From Provencibacterium sp. (GTDB lineage: Bacteria > Bacillota > Clostridia > Oscillospirales > Ruminococcaceae), in NCBI GenBank assembly GCA_022792175.1, contig JAAWAN010000022.1:124001-188000 (forward strand): a stretch of 64,000 bases of DNA. The letters are read 5' to 3'. The position numbers were made by a program, and so were the translations under genes. The notes below the pieces were generated by a model. The model ran no database searches. It was not told where the DNA came from and saw only the letters and a program-made list of their open reading frames with translations. Shown here piece after piece: positions 1-8,188 of this stretch; position 1 is the stretch's first letter, and each line of letters begins with the position of its first letter.

Positions 1-210
1 CTGGTGCACATTCTGCAGATGATAGCGCTTGTCGGCGGAATGAACCTGCTGGCTGGCGCCTGCAATGTAGGGCTGTATGCCGTTCACCGGATGTCCGGAA
101 ACCTGGTCGGCTTTTTGAATCTTCTGCTCGGCCTGCTGTGTATGCTGGGGGCGCTCCGGCTGCGCAAAAAAGTCAAACAGCTGCGGCAGGAGCAGCAGCT
201 GTTTGAATAA
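1..210 (+). CDS. Partial small membrane protein (3' end of gene)
   Basis: The reading frame is open to the left edge, so the true start may lie outside; a GTG at 4 and an ATG at 19 are both in frame. The visible 68-69 residues form two hydrophobic stretches (roughly residues 5-25 and 33-50) followed by a short basic and glutamine-rich tail. This looks like a small two-helix inner-membrane protein. I do not recognise the family. It is convergent with the spoIIP-linked gene at 296-676, with about 85 bp between them that hold nothing I can name. Confidence 0.45.
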   Translation: MVHILQMIALVGGMNLLAGACNVGLYAVHRMSGNLVGFLNLLLGLLCMLGALRLRKKVKQLRQEQQLFE

Positions 211-295
211 AGAGGGATTTTTGTAAAGAAAAAGAAGCGCCGCAAAAAAGATATCTTCCTTTCGGAAATCGGAGCAGAGACAGCGGTCAGCCTTC

Positions 296-676
296 CTATG
301 GCTGGCCGGTCCCCAGGCTCATTCCCGGCGGCGGCCCCTGTCCCGGCCGGCCCTCCCCTTTTTCCCAGAGGCGCAGCTGGTGGCAGCAGGCCGTATAGAG
401 GCGCAGCCCGGGTGGCAGGAAGACGCAGAGCTTCTGCAGGGTCGGCTCTATCCGCCGGTAAATCTCCCGATTGATGTTGATTTTTTCGCCGATTATACAG
501 ATGGTAACGGTTTTTCCGCTGCTTTCTACCGAAAAGAGCGGCGTAGCCTCCACCGTTCCGGATTGGGAGATGTGCGAATGAACGAGCAGCATGCCCAAAA
601 GAAAGAGGACGAAAATAACCGACAGAATAAAACCTGTAAAAAATAACTGAATGTCAAAACGGTTGCCGTGTTTCAT
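296..676 (-). CDS. Single-pass membrane-anchored protein downstream of spoIIP
   Basis: The protein has 126 residues. The ATG at 676 follows a GGGGAAAAAG stretch and begins MKHGNRF. Residues about 10-33 are strongly hydrophobic and would anchor the protein. The rest is a short extracytoplasmic domain with the phrase KTVTICIIGEKININ and a glycine/proline-rich tail. The gene starts 25 bp after the spoIIP stop on the same strand, so it is probably co-transcribed with spoIIP. I cannot assign a family. A sporulation link is inferred from position only. A longer upstream extension of the frame exists but lacks a ribosome site and overlaps spoIIP. Confidence 0.5.
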   Translation of the reverse strand: MKHGNRFDIQLFFTGFILSVIFVLFLLGMLLVHSHISQSGTVEATPLFSVESSGKTVTICIIGEKININREIYRRIEPTLQKLCVFLPPGLRLYTACCHQLRLWEKGEGRPGQGPPPGMSLGTGQP

Positions 677-701
677 ACTTTTTCCCCTGCGGGAGCTCCT
701 T

Positions 702-1958
702 TCAGGATACCAGCTGCCGGATGGCCCGGGCGAATGAGCCGCCGAAGAGCTGGGCCGTATAAATACATTCCTCGAGCGTGTTGCCGTGGGAACCGAACTC
801 GAGCAGCAGTGCGCCGGGGCGCAGATCCTGGTTATATTTGCGGTAGGCAAAAAAGAGCGGGCGCATCAGTCCCGGCAGCTCCTGCTCCGCCTGCCGCTGG
901 AGAACAGCGGCAAAGCGCAGGTTTTCCCGCCAGTTCGGCATATTCATCGTTCCATCGTCGCAGCCGGAGATAATCATCAGCTGGGCGGCCTTTTTTCCCT
1001 CAATGGTGGTGACCGGCCGGATAAGCGTCCCGTTGCGGTCGATGGCATCCCGATGTACATCCAGTATAATCTGGATGGAGGGATACTCTTCGAGATAGCG
1101 GTTCACCGTTTCGGCGCTGCGCTCATAGGCGCCGTTATAGGAGGGGTAATCGTGTTGGGTGCTGTCGTGCAGCACATGGATGCCCTCGGCCTCCATCGCC
1201 GCGGCGAGCGCATCTCCCACGGCGACCATATTCATATTGTTGTCAGTACTGCGCCAGTTATTCCGGGTATCATAAAATAACTGGTCATAGCGTTCGAAGG
1301 CCTCGGTGGCATGGGTGTGGTAGATAAGCACCTGGGGCTGTTCGCTGCCTCCCAGCGAAAAGGAGGGGGGAACGCTCAGGATATCCGCGATATCATCATA
1401 GGAATAATCGGTAAAGTTGCGCAGATAGCCCGGCTGCAGCGGCAGATAATTTTTGGAGTCATAGCCGGAGAGATCCTCCTCCAGCATATCCCCCCGGTAG
1501 GCCGCCGGGATTTCCGGAGGCAGCGGCTTTGAGGAGCTCTCCGAGCCGGCAGCCTGCTGCCGGGAGGAGGCCTCGCTGCTCTCCTGCTGCGCGGGGAGGC
1601 TTTCCGGCAGGCTTTCTTCCGAGGAGCTGCCGGAGGGCTTTTCTTCAGCCTTTGAAGAATCCTCAGCGGCCTTTTTGTCGCTTTGCGGGGAGGAGCTTTC
1701 GGCTGCGGGGCGGGGAATCGGCGAGATATCCGGCTCATCCTCATAAAAAATTTCATCGTTAAAGCGCTGCTCCAGCATGCCGAGCGATTCATGCGGCAGC
1801 TCGGAGCAGGCGGCGAACAGCGCCAGCCTCTCCCCCACCTTTTGTAATAACGGCGCCGCCTTATACAGGTTGGAGCGCAGAAAAGGAAAGCAGAAGGCGA
1901 AAAGAGCCGCTCCGGCAACAAAGAGAATAAACTTTTTGGGGTTGGGATAACGTCTCAA
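702..1958 (-). CDS. spoIIP: Stage II sporulation protein P, peptidoglycan hydrolase of engulfment
   Basis: SpoIIP is the amidase/endopeptidase of the DMP complex (SpoIID-SpoIIM-SpoIIP) that thins septal peptidoglycan so that the mother cell can engulf the forespore. The 418-residue product has one N-terminal membrane segment (about residues 8-25), a long Ser/Glu/Pro-rich linker (about 70-150) and a C-terminal amidase_3-like domain. Family motifs are visible: YHTHATEAF near residue 213, LDVHRDA near 300 and FGSHGNTLEEC near 390, which supply the zinc-binding His and Glu residues. I place the start at a TTG at 1958, because AAGGG lies 10 nt upstream and it sits just before the membrane segment. 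The frame is open farther upstream with no ribosome site. Confidence 0.93.
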   Translation of the reverse strand: MRRYPNPKKFILFVAGAALFAFCFPFLRSNLYKAAPLLQKVGERLALFAACSELPHESLGMLEQRFNDEIFYEDEPDISPIPRPAAESSSPQSDKKAAEDSSKAEEKPSGSSSEESLPESLPAQQESSEASSRQQAAGSESSSKPLPPEIPAAYRGDMLEEDLSGYDSKNYLPLQPGYLRNFTDYSYDDIADILSVPPSFSLGGSEQPQVLIYHTHATEAFERYDQLFYDTRNNWRSTDNNMNMVAVGDALAAAMEAEGIHVLHDSTQHDYPSYNGAYERSAETVNRYLEEYPSIQIILDVHRDAIDRNGTLIRPVTTIEGKKAAQLMIISGCDDGTMNMPNWRENLRFAAVLQRQAEQELPGLMRPLFFAYRKYNQDLRPGALLLEFGSHGNTLEECIYTAQLFGGSFARAIRQLVS

Positions 1959-2018
1959 ATGGCAACAGCCCTTATTGGTTGATAGAACCGGCGAATCCCT
2001 AAAAAGCACAAACAGCGC

Positions 2019-2078
2019 TTTTTCCTTTTGCCGGCCGCCGGGCTGTACAGAGCATGCGGGTGCCGGCAAAAGGAAAAA
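2019..2078. terminator. 16-bp perfect inverted repeat between rrf2 and spoIIP
   Basis: The arms TTTTTCCTTTTGCCGG (2019-2034) and CCGGCAAAAGGAAAAA (2063-2078) are perfect complements around a 28-nt loop. The repeat lies 90 bp after the Rrf2-type gene stop and before spoIIP, both on the minus strand. T-rich and A-rich arm ends would favour termination of the upstream sulfur operon, separating it from sporulation-controlled spoIIP. The function is inferred from structure and position. Confidence 0.5.
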
Positions 2079-2167
2079 AGAACTGCCGGATTCTTTGGAT
2101 ACAGAGTGAGCTTAGAATGGTCTATTGCCATATATATTCGGACAACCGGGGGGTTATGTCCCGTCCG

Positions 2168-2575
2168 TTATTCCTCTTTTATCAGATCAGCGAGGGTAAT
2201 GCCGTCAAAAAAGCGGCCGGTCAGCGCATGAAACTGCTTCCACATGGGGAGCGTCCGGCAGCTCTTTTTCCGCTCGCAGGGGGCGGCCCCGCACTGCAGG
2301 CAGGCCACCGGGGCTAAGCCCCCCTCGGTCAGGCGCAGGATGTCCCCTATCCGGCAGTCCCCGGGCGGACGGATCAGCCGGTAGCCGCCTCCCTTGCCGT
2401 GGATGCCCTCGATATATCGCTCTTTAGCAAGCGCGGGGAGGATACTTTCCAGATATTTCAAGGAGATGCCCTGCCGCCTGGCGACCTCCTTCATGGGGAT
2501 ATAGCCCTCCCCCTGGTTTTCCGCCAGGTCGATAAGCACCCGCAGGGCATAGCGCCCTCTTGTTGATATCATCAT
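2168..2575 (-). CDS. Rrf2-family transcriptional regulator, CymR/IscR-like
   Basis: The 135-residue protein begins MMISTRGRYALRVLIDL, which is the classic Rrf2 N-terminus. It has a winged helix (about residues 1-80, including YIPMKEVARRQGISLKYLE and GKGGGYRL). A C-terminal segment carries four cysteines in the order C-x2-C-x4-C-x5-C (around residues 90-106), where IscR-type members bind an Fe-S cluster. It is the last gene after O-acetylhomoserine sulfhydrylase and cysK on the same strand, so it is probably the cysteine-responsive regulator of that operon, like CymR of Bacillus. The likely target is the palindrome at 5142-5172. The start at 2575 follows AAGGAGAG; the ATG at 2572 is an alternative. 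Whether it binds Fe-S or partners with CysK, as CymR does, cannot be seen. Confidence 0.88.
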   Translation of the reverse strand: MMISTRGRYALRVLIDLAENQGEGYIPMKEVARRQGISLKYLESILPALAKERYIEGIHGKGGGYRLIRPPGDCRIGDILRLTEGGLAPVACLQCGAAPCERKKSCRTLPMWKQFHALTGRFFDGITLADLIKEE

Positions 2576-2657
2576 GGGGGATTTCTCTCCTTTTTCTTCG
2601 GGCAGCGGGGACACTCGCAAACAAGGGCACACCCGCAAAACTTTTATTCCGGCCCGC

Positions 2658-2701
2658 AGAAGGGCGCGCTGCAAAATAAAAATTTTGCAGCGCGCCCTTC
2701 T
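2658..2701. terminator. 20-bp perfect hairpin downstream of cysK
   Basis: Positions 2658-2677 pair perfectly with 2682-2701 around an AAAA/TTTT tetraloop. It begins one base after the cysK stop and lies before the Rrf2 gene. Neither strand has a clear U-tract after the stem, so it may be a partial terminator or an mRNA-stabilising or processing hairpin that sets different expression of cysK and the regulator. Confidence 0.55.
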
Positions 2702-2702
2702 A

Positions 2703-3635
2703 TCAGTCTGCAAAAAGAGGGGTGGAAAGATAGCGGTCGCCGGTATCGGGCAGCAGGACAACGATGGTCTTCCCCGCATTTTCCGGACGCTTCGCCAGCT
2801 CGATGGCAGCAAAGGCGGCAGCGCCCGAGGAGATGCCCACTAAAATTCCCTCGCTTCTGCCGAGAAGACGCCCTGCCGAGAAGGCATCCTCATCCGATAC
2901 GGGGATAATTTCATCATAAATGCCGGTATCCAGCACCTTTGGAACAAATCCGGCGCCGATGCCCTGAATTTTATGCGCGCCCGCCCGGCCTTCGGAAAGC
3001 ACGGGAGAGGAGGCAGGTTCCACGGCGACCACCCGCACAGAGGGCTTCTTTTCCTTCAGATATCCGCCGGCGCCGGTGATGGTTCCGCCCGTCCCCACCC
3101 CGGCCACAAAGATATCCACGGCGCCGTCGGTGTCCGCATAGATTTCCGGGCCGGTCGTCTCCCGGTGCGCCCGGGGATTGGCGGGGTTAGTAAACTGGCC
3201 GGCGACAAGGCTGCCCGGTATTTCCTTTGTCAGCTCCTGCGCTCTGTCAATCGCGCCCTGCATCCCCTTTGCGCCCTCGGTGAGCACCAGCTCGGCCCCA
3301 TAGGCCTTCATCAGCTGGCGGCGCTCAACCGACATGCTGTCCGGCATGACGATAATCATGCGGTAGCCTCTCGCCGCGGCGACGGCCGCCAGGCCGATGC
3401 CGGTGTTGCCGGAGGTTGGTTCGATGATGACCGAGCCGGGCGAGAGCCTTCCGCTTCTCTCCGCATCTTCAATCATCGCCCGGGCAACCCGGTCCTTGAC
3501 CGAGCCGGCCGGGTTCAGATATTCCAGCTTGGCGAGAAGCTTTGCCGGAAGGCCGAGCGACTTTTCCATGTGGGTGAGCTCAAGCAGAGGGGTTCTGCCG
3601 ACCAGCTGATCGACAGAGGTGTAGATATTGGCCAT
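2703..3635 (-). CDS. cysK: Cysteine synthase A (O-acetylserine sulfhydrylase)
   Basis: This PLP enzyme makes L-cysteine from O-acetylserine and sulfide. At 310 residues it has the usual family length. Visible motifs are [11 protein letters not shown] (PLP lysine near residue 45), [12 protein letters not shown] (substrate loop), [12 protein letters not shown] (phosphate-binding loop) and [11 protein letters not shown] near the C-terminus. The start at 3635 has GAAAGGAG ahead of it. The gene follows O-acetylhomoserine sulfhydrylase by 58 bp and precedes an Rrf2 regulator, which fits a cysteine-responsive operon. In Bacilli, CysK also acts as a CymR co-repressor; whether that holds here is inference. 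Confidence 0.95.
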   Translation of the reverse strand: MANIYTSVDQLVGRTPLLELTHMEKSLGLPAKLLAKLEYLNPAGSVKDRVARAMIEDAERSGRLSPGSVIIEPTSGNTGIGLAAVAAARGYRMIIVMPDSMSVERRQLMKAYGAELVLTEGAKGMQGAIDRAQELTKEIPGSLVAGQFTNPANPRAHRETTGPEIYADTDGAVDIFVAGVGTGGTITGAGGYLKEKKPSVRVVAVEPASSPVLSEGRAGAHKIQGIGAGFVPKVLDTGIYDEIIPVSDEDAFSAGRLLGRSEGILVGISSGAAAFAAIELAKRPENAGKTIVVLLPDTGDRYLSTPLFAD

Positions 3636-3693
3636 AATAAACTGCTCCTTTCGGGATAATCCTGCCTTCATGATATGCGGCCGGATGGATGGT

Positions 3694-4980
3694 TTACTGC
3701 TTTGCCGCCGAAAATCCCTGCCGCAGGTCGGCCAGGATATCTGCAATGTGTTCGGTGCCGATTGAGAGGCGAATGGTGCCGGGCAAAATCCCCTGCCCGG
3801 CGAGCTCCTCTTCAGTCAGCTGGCTGTGGGTGGTGGTTGCGGGATGGATGACGAGACTCTTGACATCCGCAACATTGGCAAGCAGGGAGAAAATCTGCAG
3901 GCTGTCGATAAAGCGGAAGGCCTGCGGGGCGCCGCCTTTGATATCGAAGGTAAAGATGGAGCCGCCGCCGTTCGGAAAGTATTTTTCATACAGCGCGTGA
4001 TCAGGATGCTCCGGCAGGGAGGGATGGTTGACCCGCTCCACCTGCGGATGCGCGGCCAGAAACTCTACCACCCTTTTGGTGTTTTCCGCCTGCCGCTCGA
4101 GGCGCAGCGAGAGCGTTTCGGTCCCCTGCAGCAGCAGAAAGGCGGCGAAGGGAGAGATGCAGGCCCCGGTATCCCGCAGCAAAACGGCGCGGATATAGCT
4201 CACAAAGGCGGCGGGTCCGGCCGCCTGCGTAAAGCAGACGCCGTGGTAGCTGGGGTTGGGTGCGGCGATGGCGGGGTAATCTCCCGATGCAGCCCAGTCA
4301 AACCGCCCGGCATCCACGATGATGCCGCCGAGCGTTGTCCCGTGTCCGCCGATAAACTTGGTGGCCGAATGCACAACGATATCCGCGCCATGCTCGATCG
4401 GACGCAGAAGAAAGGGGGTAGCGAAGGTGTTGTCTACGACCAGCGGCAGGCCATGCCGGTGGGCGAGGGTGGCCAGCGCATCGATATCCGGAATGTCGCT
4501 GTTCGGGTTGCCCAGCGTTTCGATATAGATAGCCCGCGTGTTCTCCCGGATGGCGGCCTCGGTTTCAGCAAGGTCATGGATATTGACAAAGGAGGCAGTA
4601 ATGTTAAAGCCCGGCAGCGTATGCGCGAGCAGGTTGTAGCTGCCGCCATAGATGGTCTTCTGGGAAACAATGTGTCCGCCATTCTGGGCGAGCGCCTCCA
4701 GAACATAGGCAATCGCCGCCGCGCCGGAGGCGAGCGCCAGCGCCCCTGCCCCGCCCTCCAGCGCGGCCATGCGCTTTTCAAAGACCTCCTGGGTGGAGTT
4801 GGTCAGCCGGCCATAGATGTTGCCCGCATCCTGCAGGCTGAAGCGGGCGGCAGCATGGGCACAGTTATGAAAAACATAGGAGGTGGTCGCATAGATGGGC
4901 ACCGCCCGGGAATCGGTTGCCGGATCGGGGGCTTCCTGCCCGGCATGCAGCTGGAGCGTTTCAAATTGATAAGCAGACAT
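3694..4980 (-). CDS. O-acetylhomoserine sulfhydrylase (aminocarboxypropyltransferase)
   Basis: This PLP-dependent Cys/Met metabolism enzyme of 428 residues probably makes homocysteine from O-acetylhomoserine and sulfide. It has [10 protein letters not shown] at the N-terminus, [17 protein letters not shown], the [11 protein letters not shown] segment, [15 protein letters not shown] (the PLP-ring Asp) and [16 protein letters not shown] containing the Schiff-base lysine. The length and these motifs favour the MetY/Cys-D subgroup over cystathionine gamma-synthase, although the subgroups are close. The ATG at 4980 is preceded by AAAGGAAG. The gene heads an operon with cysK and an Rrf2 regulator and is driven by the promoter/operator at 5133-5172, with a 5' untranslated region of about 145 nt. 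Confidence 0.92.
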   Translation of the reverse strand: MSAYQFETLQLHAGQEAPDPATDSRAVPIYATTSYVFHNCAHAAARFSLQDAGNIYGRLTNSTQEVFEKRMAALEGGAGALALASGAAAIAYVLEALAQNGGHIVSQKTIYGGSYNLLAHTLPGFNITASFVNIHDLAETEAAIRENTRAIYIETLGNPNSDIPDIDALATLAHRHGLPLVVDNTFATPFLLRPIEHGADIVVHSATKFIGGHGTTLGGIIVDAGRFDWAASGDYPAIAAPNPSYHGVCFTQAAGPAAFVSYIRAVLLRDTGACISPFAAFLLLQGTETLSLRLERQAENTKRVVEFLAAHPQVERVNHPSLPEHPDHALYEKYFPNGGGSIFTFDIKGGAPQAFRFIDSLQIFSLLANVADVKSLVIHPATTTHSQLTEEELAGQGILPGTIRLSIGTEHIADILADLRQGFSAAKQ

Positions 4981-5132
4981 GAGAGACTTCCTTTCCTTTT
5001 TTATGATGTGGGCTTTCTTTTTTATCTGCCGCACATTCGTCCGAACCGGAAGTTCTCCCGCAGAAGCTTTTCAAAATAGTGTTTCATCCGGATTTACCAG
5101 CCTTTCCCCCATTTTCCAATCAGGTTGGGTAT

Positions 5133-5172
5133 ATTATAGCGTTATTTACCTACTAAATCAATAGGTAAATAA
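5133..5172 (-). promoter_or_regulatory. Promoter with 11-bp palindromic operator for the sulfur operon
   Basis: On the minus strand TTGATT (5156-5161) and TATAAT (5133-5138) are spaced by 17 bp, a near-consensus sigma-A promoter. A perfect inverted repeat, TTATTTACCTA (5142-5152) and TAGGTAAATAA (5162-5172) with a 9-bp spacer, covers the -35 element and reaches into the spacer. A protein bound there would block RNA polymerase. The obvious candidate is the Rrf2 regulator encoded at the end of the operon. The palindrome and promoter are directly seen; the ligand and regulator are inferred. Confidence 0.8.
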
Positions 5173-5185
5173 AAAATAAAGAAAA

Positions 5186-5231
5186 ATTAAAAAGGGGTAC
5201 ACTGCAGAATGCCATTCTGCAGTGTACCCTT
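5186..5231 (-). terminator. Intrinsic terminator of gpr
   Basis: A 17-bp perfect stem (arms 5195-5211 and 5213-5229) is followed on the minus strand by CCTTTTTAATTTTTC. It lies 34 bp after the gpr stop and upstream of the sulfur-operon promoter, so it insulates the two units. Confidence 0.85.
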
Positions 5232-5262
5232 ATGCGGGCGGGGCCAAAGGCTCATCGCCCTT

Positions 5263-6135
5263 TCAGCTCACCAGATAGCCGATATCCTCTACAGAGAGGT
5301 GCGGCTGCAGGGCATGGTTAACAGAGAGGGAGAGCACCTTGGCCGCCCTCTCGATGAGCAGATCCACCTCCCGGGGGGTAACCATCATCGCCTGCGCCTT
5401 TTGAAGCTGCTCCTTCGGCAGCTTCCCCGCCCCCATGTCTTCGGCCATCGTCGCCGCATCGACCACCGTTGGCACGCCAATCGAAACCACCTCGACGCCG
5501 AGCGTTGCCTTTGAAAGCTCAAAGCGCCGGTTCATTACCCCCGATCCGGGTGAGATGCCCGAGTTGGAGAGCTGTATCGTGCAGCCCAGCCGTTCGAGGC
5601 TGCGCGCAGCGAGCGCATCAATGGCGATGACGGCGGCGGGGCCGACATCCCGCACCAGCGAACGGATAATCTCCCCCGACTCGATGCCGGTCTGCCCCAA
5701 AACGCCGGGGGCGAGCGCCGCCACCGGTCGCAGCTCGCCGAGCCCGGTGCTTTTGGCCAGCTCCCCTGCAATGTGGCGGGTGGCCAGAATAAGGTCGCAG
5801 GTGCGGGGGCCGAGGGCGTCGGGGGTGATATGGATATTCCCCAGGCCGACCACCAGCACCGGCCCGTTTTCAGGCAGCAGCTTTCGAATCTGCCGCGCGA
5901 GCGCTTCAATCTCCTTTTCGGTGGACTGGTTGGCGGAATAGAAGGGGGGCAGCTCAACGGTCAGATACCGTCCCTGCGGTTTGCCAATGACTCTCTCCCC
6001 CTCGGGCGAGGTGATATCCACACAGTGGACGGTAATCTGGTCATATTCCTCGGCGCTGAGCGAGACGCCTTCCGGCAGATTTTTTTCGCCGATGCTCTCG
6101 GTCTGTTCGAGGGCGATATCGCTTCGAAAATTCAT
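5263..6135 (-). CDS. gpr: GPR endopeptidase, spore germination protease
   Basis: GPR is an aspartic-type protease made in the forespore as a zymogen. It degrades small acid-soluble spore proteins at germination. The 290-residue product starts MNFRSDIALEQTE, matching the self-processing region near the N-terminus of the family. It carries VVGLGNIHITPDALGP, LILATRH, LAPGVLGQTGIE, VIAIDALAARS and NSGISPGSGVMNRR, all hallmark blocks. It is a little shorter than the Bacillus enzyme but complete in these blocks. The start at 6135 follows AAAGGA. Forespore control by sigma-G is expected for the family, but I could not identify a convincing sigma-G site. Confidence 0.93.
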   Translation of the reverse strand: MNFRSDIALEQTESIGEKNLPEGVSLSAEEYDQITVHCVDITSPEGERVIGKPQGRYLTVELPPFYSANQSTEKEIEALARQIRKLLPENGPVLVVGLGNIHITPDALGPRTCDLILATRHIAGELAKSTGLGELRPVAALAPGVLGQTGIESGEIIRSLVRDVGPAAVIAIDALAARSLERLGCTIQLSNSGISPGSGVMNRRFELSKATLGVEVVSIGVPTVVDAATMAEDMGAGKLPKEQLQKAQAMMVTPREVDLLIERAAKVLSLSVNHALQPHLSVEDIGYLVS

Positions 6136-6316
6136 CGCTTTCGTATTCCTTTCCTGTAAGTCCGGCCCGGCCTCCGGAAAATTTCTGCCGGGGAAAGAGG
6201 CGGAACAAAAATATCCGGATACGGCCGCCGGACTTCTTGTTTTTGATAGAACCCGCCCGGCCGTGCTGCCCGGCAGCTCTTTTTTTCCGGGAAGGCGGGT
6301 TTTCCCGGAAAAGGCC

Positions 6317-6345
6317 TTGATTTTTATCCAGGAAAATGTTAAGAT
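6317..6345 (+). promoter_or_regulatory. Sigma-A promoter of rpsT
   Basis: TTGATT (6317-6322) and TAAGAT (6340-6345) are separated by 17 bp and lie 36 bp upstream of the rpsT start codon. An AAGGAGG ribosome site follows at about 6367. Confidence 0.75.
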
Positions 6346-6380
6346 AACTTGTACTGTCAAATGGGCAAGGAGGTGGCATA

Positions 6381-6641
6381 ATGGCAAATGTGAAATCCGC
6401 TAAAAAGAGAATCAAGGTAATCGCTGCCAAAACGCTTGCGAACAAAGCGGTAAAATCCGATCTGAAAACCGCGATTAAAAAGGCTCAGGCCGCGATCGAC
6501 AACGATGCTGCCGACAAGGAGATGGTTTTCCGCGTTGCGGTCAAAACGATTGACCAGGCGCGTGCAAAGGGCGTTATCCCGGCGAACACGGCTTCCCGCA
6601 AGAAGTCTAGCCTCGCCCGCAGAATGAATGCCGCTGGCTGA
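6381..6641 (+). CDS. rpsT: Small ribosomal subunit protein bS20
   Basis: This 86-residue, lysine-rich protein reads MANVKSAKKRIKV, then a series of helices (KSDLKTAIKKA, AKGVIPANTASRKKSSLARR). That is the complete S20 signature; it binds the 5' domain of 16S rRNA. An AAGGAGG site precedes the ATG, with a clear promoter upstream and a terminator downstream, so it is a monocistronic unit. It lies next to gpr, an arrangement common in Firmicutes. Confidence 0.96.
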   Translation: MANVKSAKKRIKVIAAKTLANKAVKSDLKTAIKKAQAAIDNDAADKEMVFRVAVKTIDQARAKGVIPANTASRKKSSLARRMNAAG

Positions 6642-6676
6642 GAAGCCTGCAGAAATCTCTTTCTAAACAGCCAAAC

Positions 6677-6728
6677 AGCAGCCCCTTTTCCCTTTCCGCA
6701 AGGAAAGAGAGCTGGGACTGCTTTTTGT
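6677..6728 (+). terminator. Intrinsic terminator of rpsT
   Basis: An imperfect stem (CTTTCC-GCAA-GGAAAG core, closed by AGCAG and CTGCT) ends in CTTTTTGTTTT. It lies 36 bp after the rpsT stop and just before the convergent spoVAE stop. Confidence 0.75.
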
Positions 6729-6733
6729 TTTGC

Positions 6734-7096
6734 CTACATTTTATCGCCGGGCTTGAAGATGAGCGCGCTCATCAGCCCGAAAATGATGGCCGCCCCCAGC
6801 CCGGCCCCGGCCGCGCCGATGCCGCCGGAAATAACGCCGATGAGCCCATCCTCCCGGATGGCCTCCATCGTGCCCTTGGCGAGCAGCGCGCCGAAGCCGG
6901 TCAGCGGAACGCTCGCCCCCGCGCCGGCGAAATCGATGAGCGGCTGGTAGAGCCCCAGTCCGCCCAGAATAACGCCCGCGCAGACGAAGGAGACGAGAAT
7001 GCGCGCCGGTGTCAGCTTGGTGTAGTCAATCAGGACCTGGCCGATGGCGCAGATGGCGCCGCCGACCAGAAAGGCTTTCAGATATTCGGTAAACAT
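6734..7096 (-). CDS. spoVAE: SpoVAE-type spore membrane protein
   Basis: This 120-residue integral membrane protein has about four hydrophobic helices and the family phrases GGAICAIGQVLIDYT and FAGAGASVPLTGFG. SpoVA proteins form the channel that loads dipicolinic acid into the developing spore and releases it at germination. The ATG shares one base with the spoVAD stop (TGATG), so translation is coupled. Clostridia usually carry only the AC-AD-AEb triad, as seen here. Confidence 0.93.
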   Translation of the reverse strand: MFTEYLKAFLVGGAICAIGQVLIDYTKLTPARILVSFVCAGVILGGLGLYQPLIDFAGAGASVPLTGFGALLAKGTMEAIREDGLIGVISGGIGAAGAGLGAAIIFGLMSALIFKPGDKM

Positions 7097-8136
7097 CAGT
7101 GCCGTGCTCCTTTCTGCTGCGGATTGGGCAGCGCTGAGAGATGGACCAGGTGGGCAATGCCGGGAATGCTTTCCCCCTGCTGTACGCTGGTAGGGCTCAT
7201 CAGCGCGCCGGTGGCGATAAAGAGCACATCCTGCAGTTTTCCCTCCCGGATGGAGGGCAGCACATAGGAGCAGAGCACCGAGGCGCTGCAGCCGCAGCCG
7301 GAGCCGCCCGCATGCACATCCTGCTTTTTGCGGTCATAGATCATCAGTCCGCAGTCATTGTGCTTTTCCCCGAGCGTATAGCCCTTCCCGCAGAGCAGCT
7401 CGCAGAGCAGCGCGCTGCCGACCTGCCCGAGGTCGCCGGTTAAAATGAGGTCATAGTTGTCCGGGCCGGTGCAGGTGTCCTCAAAAAAGCGGGAGATGGT
7501 CGCGGCAGCGGCCGGGGCCATCGCCGCGCCCATGTTGTTCATATCCTTTACCCCCATGTCCTCAATCGTCCCAATACAGAGGGCGCGCAGATAGGGGGGG
7601 ACACTTTTTCTGCCGATGATGGCGGCGCCCGCGCCGGTCACCGTCCATTGGGAGGTGGGGGTGCGCTGCCCGCCATATTCGAGCGGGAAGCGGAACTGCC
7701 GCTCTGCCGAGCAGAAATGCGAGGAGGTGACGGCGGCGGCCGTATTGGCGAGCCCGCCCTCCACCAGCATGGCGGACAGGCAGAGGCTCTCCGCCATGGT
7801 CGAGCAGGCGCCGAACAGCCCGAAAAAGGGGATGCCCAGGTCCCGGAGCCCATAGGTGGAGCTGATGCACTGGTTTAAAAGGTCGCCTGCAAAAATGTAG
7901 TCGATGCCGGCGCAGGAAAGCCCCGCCTTTTCCAGCGCTTTGTTTACGGCATCCTTCTGCATGCGGCTTTCGGCCTTTTCCCAGGTCTGTTCGCCGAAGG
8001 CGGTGTCATCGCAGATAACATCGAAATAAGGGGCGAGCGGCCCCTCTCCTTCCTTTTTGGAGGCGATGGCGGCGAAGCCGAGCACCGAGGGGGAGCTGTC
8101 CAGCCGGGTGGTGTATTTTCCGATCCTTTGCGGCAT
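7096..8136 (-). CDS. spoVAD: Stage V sporulation protein AD
   Basis: This soluble 346-residue protein has a thiolase/ketoacyl-synthase-like fold. It binds dipicolinic acid and sits on the SpoVA membrane channel. Recognisable blocks are PSVLGFAAIASKKEGEGPL, YIFAGDLLNQC, FGLFGACSTMAESL (the thiolase-type Cys position) and CGCSASVLCSYVLP. The start at 8136 lies 52 bp after the spoVAC stop, and the stop overlaps the spoVAE start. The operon is expected to be forespore-specific; no clear sigma-G box was identified. Confidence 0.95.
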   Translation of the reverse strand: MPQRIGKYTTRLDSSPSVLGFAAIASKKEGEGPLAPYFDVICDDTAFGEQTWEKAESRMQKDAVNKALEKAGLSCAGIDYIFAGDLLNQCISSTYGLRDLGIPFFGLFGACSTMAESLCLSAMLVEGGLANTAAAVTSSHFCSAERQFRFPLEYGGQRTPTSQWTVTGAGAAIIGRKSVPPYLRALCIGTIEDMGVKDMNNMGAAMAPAAAATISRFFEDTCTGPDNYDLILTGDLGQVGSALLCELLCGKGYTLGEKHNDCGLMIYDRKKQDVHAGGSGCGCSASVLCSYVLPSIREGKLQDVLFIATGALMSPTSVQQGESIPGIAHLVHLSALPNPQQKGARH

Positions 8137-8188
8137 AGTGAAGCAATCATCCTTTCCGAGGGTTCCTTTATCGTTGCCGGAGACTTTT

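Noticed and set aside
702-2069. Longer N-terminal version of SpoIIP starting near 2069
   Set aside because: The extra residues are encoded within the inverted-repeat region, have no ribosome site and do not resemble the family; the TTG at 1958 fits.
4980-5132. SAM, cobalamin or THF riboswitch in the leader of the OAH sulfhydrylase gene
   Set aside because: The 5' leader shows none of the conserved core sequences of those classes, and control is already explained by the palindromic operator.
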